From Peptococcaceae bacterium (GTDB lineage Bacteria; Bacillota; Desulfitobacteriia; Desulfitobacteriales; Syntrophobotulaceae), in the NCBI GenBank assembly GCA_012523535.1, contig JAAYII010000349.1, positions 1 through 8,513 on the forward strand: a stretch of DNA of 8,513 nt. The letters are read 5' to 3'. The position numbers and the translations under genes are program-made. How positions within the stretch are numbered: the stretch's first letter is position 1; each line of letters opens with the position of its first letter. The notes under the pieces were generated by a model. It saw nothing but the letters and a program-made list of their open reading frames with translations, was not told where the DNA came from and made no database searches. Positions 6,414-8,513 of the stretch are shown piece by piece.

Positions 6414-7643
6414 ATGAAGAAAGCGTCGCGCCGAAAGGCCTGGGCTGTCCTGTGCGTATCTTTCGCCATAAATTTAATAATTGGGATTCTCTATATATGG
6501 AGTATTATCAGTAAGGCTTTGATAAATGATCTGAATTGGACCAGTAAAGAGGCTTCATTACCCTATACCCTCGTTACTGTGACCTTTGTTATAGCCATGG
6601 CCATATTCGGGAGGCTGCAGGACACCAAAGGGCCAAGAATTACGGCTACCATTGCCTCCATTCTATTGGGAGTCGGGATTATTCTTTCAGGGGTGTTCCT
6701 CAATCCGGTCATGTTGGCTATTTCCTTTGGCGTTATTGCCGGGGCCGGCATTGGGATTGCCAATGTGTCTACCGTTCCCCCGGCTGTCAAGTGGTTTCCG
6801 CCGGAAAAAAAAGGAATGGTGACGGGAGTATCCGTCGCCGGTATCGGTATTTCCGCTGTGGTCTACTCTCCCCTTGCCAATGGGTTGCTTAATGCTGTAG
6901 GCATCGAGAAAACTTTTATTTACATGGGGATTGGAGCCCTAGTCCTTATGCTGATCCTGTCTCAGTTCCTGGTAAACCCTCCCGCCGGATATGTGCCGGT
7001 TAGCAGCGGAACGCCCAAAAAACAGGCTAAGAAAACTGTAAGCACACCCGTCAGGGATATGGGCCTTAAAGATATCATTAAGACTTCCAGTTTCTACAGG
7101 TATTGGATCATGTTTATGATTTCCTCAACGGCCGGCCTGATGATCATTGCTCACGCCGCCAATATTGCCAAGGTCCAGATTTCATGGGAAGGCGGATTCT
7201 ATTTAGTGATTCTATTGTCAGTATTCAATGCTACCGGCAGGATTTCCGGGGGTGCCATATCCGACAAGATTGGGCGGGTTAACCTGATGAGGATTATTTT
7301 TGGCCTGCAGGCTATCAACATGCTGGTTTTCACCTTTTATTCCAACGTCGCTCTGTTGGCTTTAGGTATCGCGGTGGCGGGATTTTGCTACGGGGCCAGT
7401 TTCTCCGTATTCCCGGCAACAATCATGGATCTGTATGGTATGAAACATTTCGGTGCCATTTACGGTTTAATCATGACAGCTTGGGGATGCGGCGGTGTTC
7501 TCGGTCCCATGATGGCGGCTGCAATTTTTGACGCCAGTAAAAATTATGATATGGCCTATATCGTCTCAGGCATCCTTCTTGTCATTACTATTTTGATCTC
7601 TTTAACTTTCCGTAATAAGGAGAAAACAGCTAAAGTTAATTGA
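6414..7643 (+). CDS. Major facilitator transporter, oxalate/formate antiporter (OFA) family
   Basis: A 409-residue inner-membrane carrier with about twelve hydrophobic segments in two halves, joined by a cytoplasmic loop near residues 190-225 rich in lysine. OFA traits are clear: the YIWSII segment near residue 27 followed by a W-S/T element, KWFPPEKKGMVTG at 126-138, and DLYGMKHFGAIYG at 339-351 followed by TAWGCGG. MFS loop motifs are GRLQDTKGPR at 66-75 and GGAISDKIGR at 279-288. The ATG at 6414 has AAGGTGG (6400-6406) seven bases upstream. OFA carriers move small carboxylates, but relatives sit beside diverse catabolic genes, so uptake of an aromatic acid or polyphenol for the molybdenum enzyme, or export of a product, is plausible by context only. 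No clear terminator follows; a 13-base palindrome (7643-7655) overlaps the stop but lacks a T-run. Confidence 0.85.
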   Translation: MKKASRRKAWAVLCVSFAINLIIGILYIWSIISKALINDLNWTSKEASLPYTLVTVTFVIAMAIFGRLQDTKGPRITATIASILLGVGIILSGVFLNPVMLAISFGVIAGAGIGIANVSTVPPAVKWFPPEKKGMVTGVSVAGIGISAVVYSPLANGLLNAVGIEKTFIYMGIGALVLMLILSQFLVNPPAGYVPVSSGTPKKQAKKTVSTPVRDMGLKDIIKTSSFYRYWIMFMISSTAGLMIIAHAANIAKVQISWEGGFYLVILLSVFNATGRISGGAISDKIGRVNLMRIIFGLQAINMLVFTFYSNVALLALGIAVAGFCYGASFSVFPATIMDLYGMKHFGAIYGLIMTAWGCGGVLGPMMAAAIFDASKNYDMAYIVSGILLVITILISLTFRNKEKTAKVN

Positions 7644-7738
7644 TTTGGGCCAAATGGGGTTGTTGTACTGGGGCTACCACTAAATCGTTTATCAATTGTA
7701 CTCCTTTTTCCTTAGTTATTATCTAGGAAAATTAGCAG

Positions 7739-7820
7739 ATTTGGTTTTAGGGAATTCGAAAACATTTTTGAATAATTTGAACTGTAATTAAACAGTTCAG
7801 CAATCCCTATATAACCAAAT
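7739..7820 (+). promoter_or_regulatory. Structured leader, predicted three-way junction
   Basis: An outer stem pairs ATTTGGTT (7739-7746) with AACCAAAT (7813-7820), then TAGGGA (7748-7753) with TCCCTA (7804-7809). Inside are two hairpins: 7754-7773, nine pairs including one G-U with a two-base CA loop as drawn, and TGAACTGT (7778-7785) with ACAGTTCA (7792-7799) around AATTAA. The structure ends directly before the ribosome site AAAGGAG (7821-7827) of the next gene. A weak promoter (TATTAT at 7717-7722) would put it all in the transcript. It may be a cis-acting RNA, or the inner palindrome may be a repressor operator. It matches no riboswitch I recognise. Pairing was done by eye. Confidence 0.45.
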
Positions 7821-7835
7821 AAAGGAGAATGATAA

Positions 7836-8402
7836 ATGAATAATAAAAATTTACTTGAATTTATAAGGAACAGCCCGAGCGCCAATGAAAAAAGAATAAC
7901 CAAAATTGATGTTATTGGTGAAATAATTAAAAACAACTTGGTTGACTGCCTCGATAATGATGACAAAATTAAGTCCTATCAGCAACGTTATAACAATATT
8001 TATAAAGAGATTATTAATTTGTGCCTTGACGACAACGATGTTTCACTTGAAGATTTATGTGATGAAATTGTGATGATTGAACAAACTTTACTACGAGCAA
8101 AGATTTCAGAATATTCGTTCAAAAATATTCGTGGTGCTCATGACCAATTGCTATTCCATTATTTTGATCTTTCTTATCAGATTGCAAAAAATAAGTATTT
8201 TGGTATAAGAAAATCAATATTAGCGAAGTACTTAAAACCTGTATATTTGGATTACTTAAAGTCGGTAGCGGAAAATATTAAATCTGGTTTGTCAAAGGTT
8301 ATTTCAGAAACTTTATATGATCTTAACTATTCTCTCGGTTTAAGTCTTAGGGTCAGTACAAGGTTAGGTATGGCCAGTAGCGGCTATAATGTAAGTTTTT
8401 AG
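7836..8402 (+). CDS. Hypothetical protein, AT-rich orphan
   Basis: A 188-residue protein that I do not recognise. The start is well supported: AAAGGAG (7821-7827) lies eight bases before the ATG. It has no signal peptide, no membrane segment and no repeated motif. It is rich in Asn, Lys, Ile, Leu, Tyr and Asp and looks largely helical, with a more glycine- and serine-rich last 25 residues. Cysteines are few (38, 63, 75) and not arranged as a metal site. Its codons are much more AT-rich than those of the preceding five-gene stretch, which suggests separate origin or weaker selection. It sits downstream of the transporter across 192 bp containing the structured leader, so it is probably its own transcription unit. 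A function cannot be inferred from the neighbours. Confidence 0.6.
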   Translation: MNNKNLLEFIRNSPSANEKRITKIDVIGEIIKNNLVDCLDNDDKIKSYQQRYNNIYKEIINLCLDDNDVSLEDLCDEIVMIEQTLLRAKISEYSFKNIRGAHDQLLFHYFDLSYQIAKNKYFGIRKSILAKYLKPVYLDYLKSVAENIKSGLSKVISETLYDLNYSLGLSLRVSTRLGMASSGYNVSF

Positions 8403-8513
8403 TGGCCACCTGTGGGAATAGCCGGCCCTTTAATTTAATCAGTGTGAGGAGAGTTTTTCTCGTAGGGCCAGTTTTAATAGGCTCCCCCTTCTACCCTATT
8501 CTTTTATATTAGG
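8403..8513. other. Right-edge noncoding sequence
   Basis: The 111 bases after the orphan gene show no start with a supporting reading frame inside the window. There are small GC-rich pairings (GGCC near 8404 and 8424) and a weak GAGA/TCTC hairpin near 8449, none convincing as a terminator. A next gene may begin beyond the edge. Confidence 0.5.

Noticed and set aside
7712..7966. Minus-strand 84-codon frame over the orphan gene's leader
   Set aside because: It runs through the palindromic leader and the start of a better-supported gene, and its hydrophobic composition follows from AT-rich sequence.

Overview
The window looks like part of the chromosome of a strict anaerobe of the Bacillota (Clostridia or Negativicutes type). 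The reasons are strong GGAGG ribosome binding sites, a TTG start, very AT-rich spacers around moderately GC-balanced genes, and genes for an oxygen-sensitive molybdenum/iron-sulfur enzyme and a radical SAM enzyme. No species can be named from the sequence alone.

Layout: positions 1-775 are AT-rich, with short tandem and palindromic repeats and no convincing gene. A minus-strand gene (776-1318) encodes a small HEPN-like protein with a cysteine-rich tail. It diverges across a 272-bp spacer from the main operon. That operon has two genes, overlapping at TAATG. The first encodes a 934-residue molybdopterin enzyme of the pyrogallol-phloroglucinol transhydroxylase family (1591-4395). The second encodes its iron-sulfur subunit with a C-terminal transthyretin-like domain (4395-5216). 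A clear intrinsic terminator (5245-5278) closes it. A second unit with its own likely promoter follows: a SPASM-type radical SAM protein (5351-6385) and an OFA-type major facilitator transporter (6414-7643). Last comes a 188-residue AT-rich orphan (7836-8402), preceded by a leader that can fold as a three-way junction (7739-7820).

How the genes may work together (inference): the transporter would bring in an aromatic acid or polyphenol, and the cytoplasmic molybdenum enzyme would move, remove or add a ring hydroxyl. The iron-sulfur subunit keeps all 16 cysteines for four [4Fe-4S] clusters. The characterised Pelobacter acidigallici transhydroxylase subunit, as I remember it, has lost one cluster. 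A complete wire suggests net electron flow, as in a dehydroxylase or hydroxylase, rather than redox-neutral transhydroxylation. What the radical SAM protein does here is unknown, and its repeated association with such an enzyme would be worth testing.

The strongest leads are the four-cluster wire combined with a diverged active-site region, the SPASM protein beside it without a visible peptide substrate, and the structured leader in front of the orphan gene.
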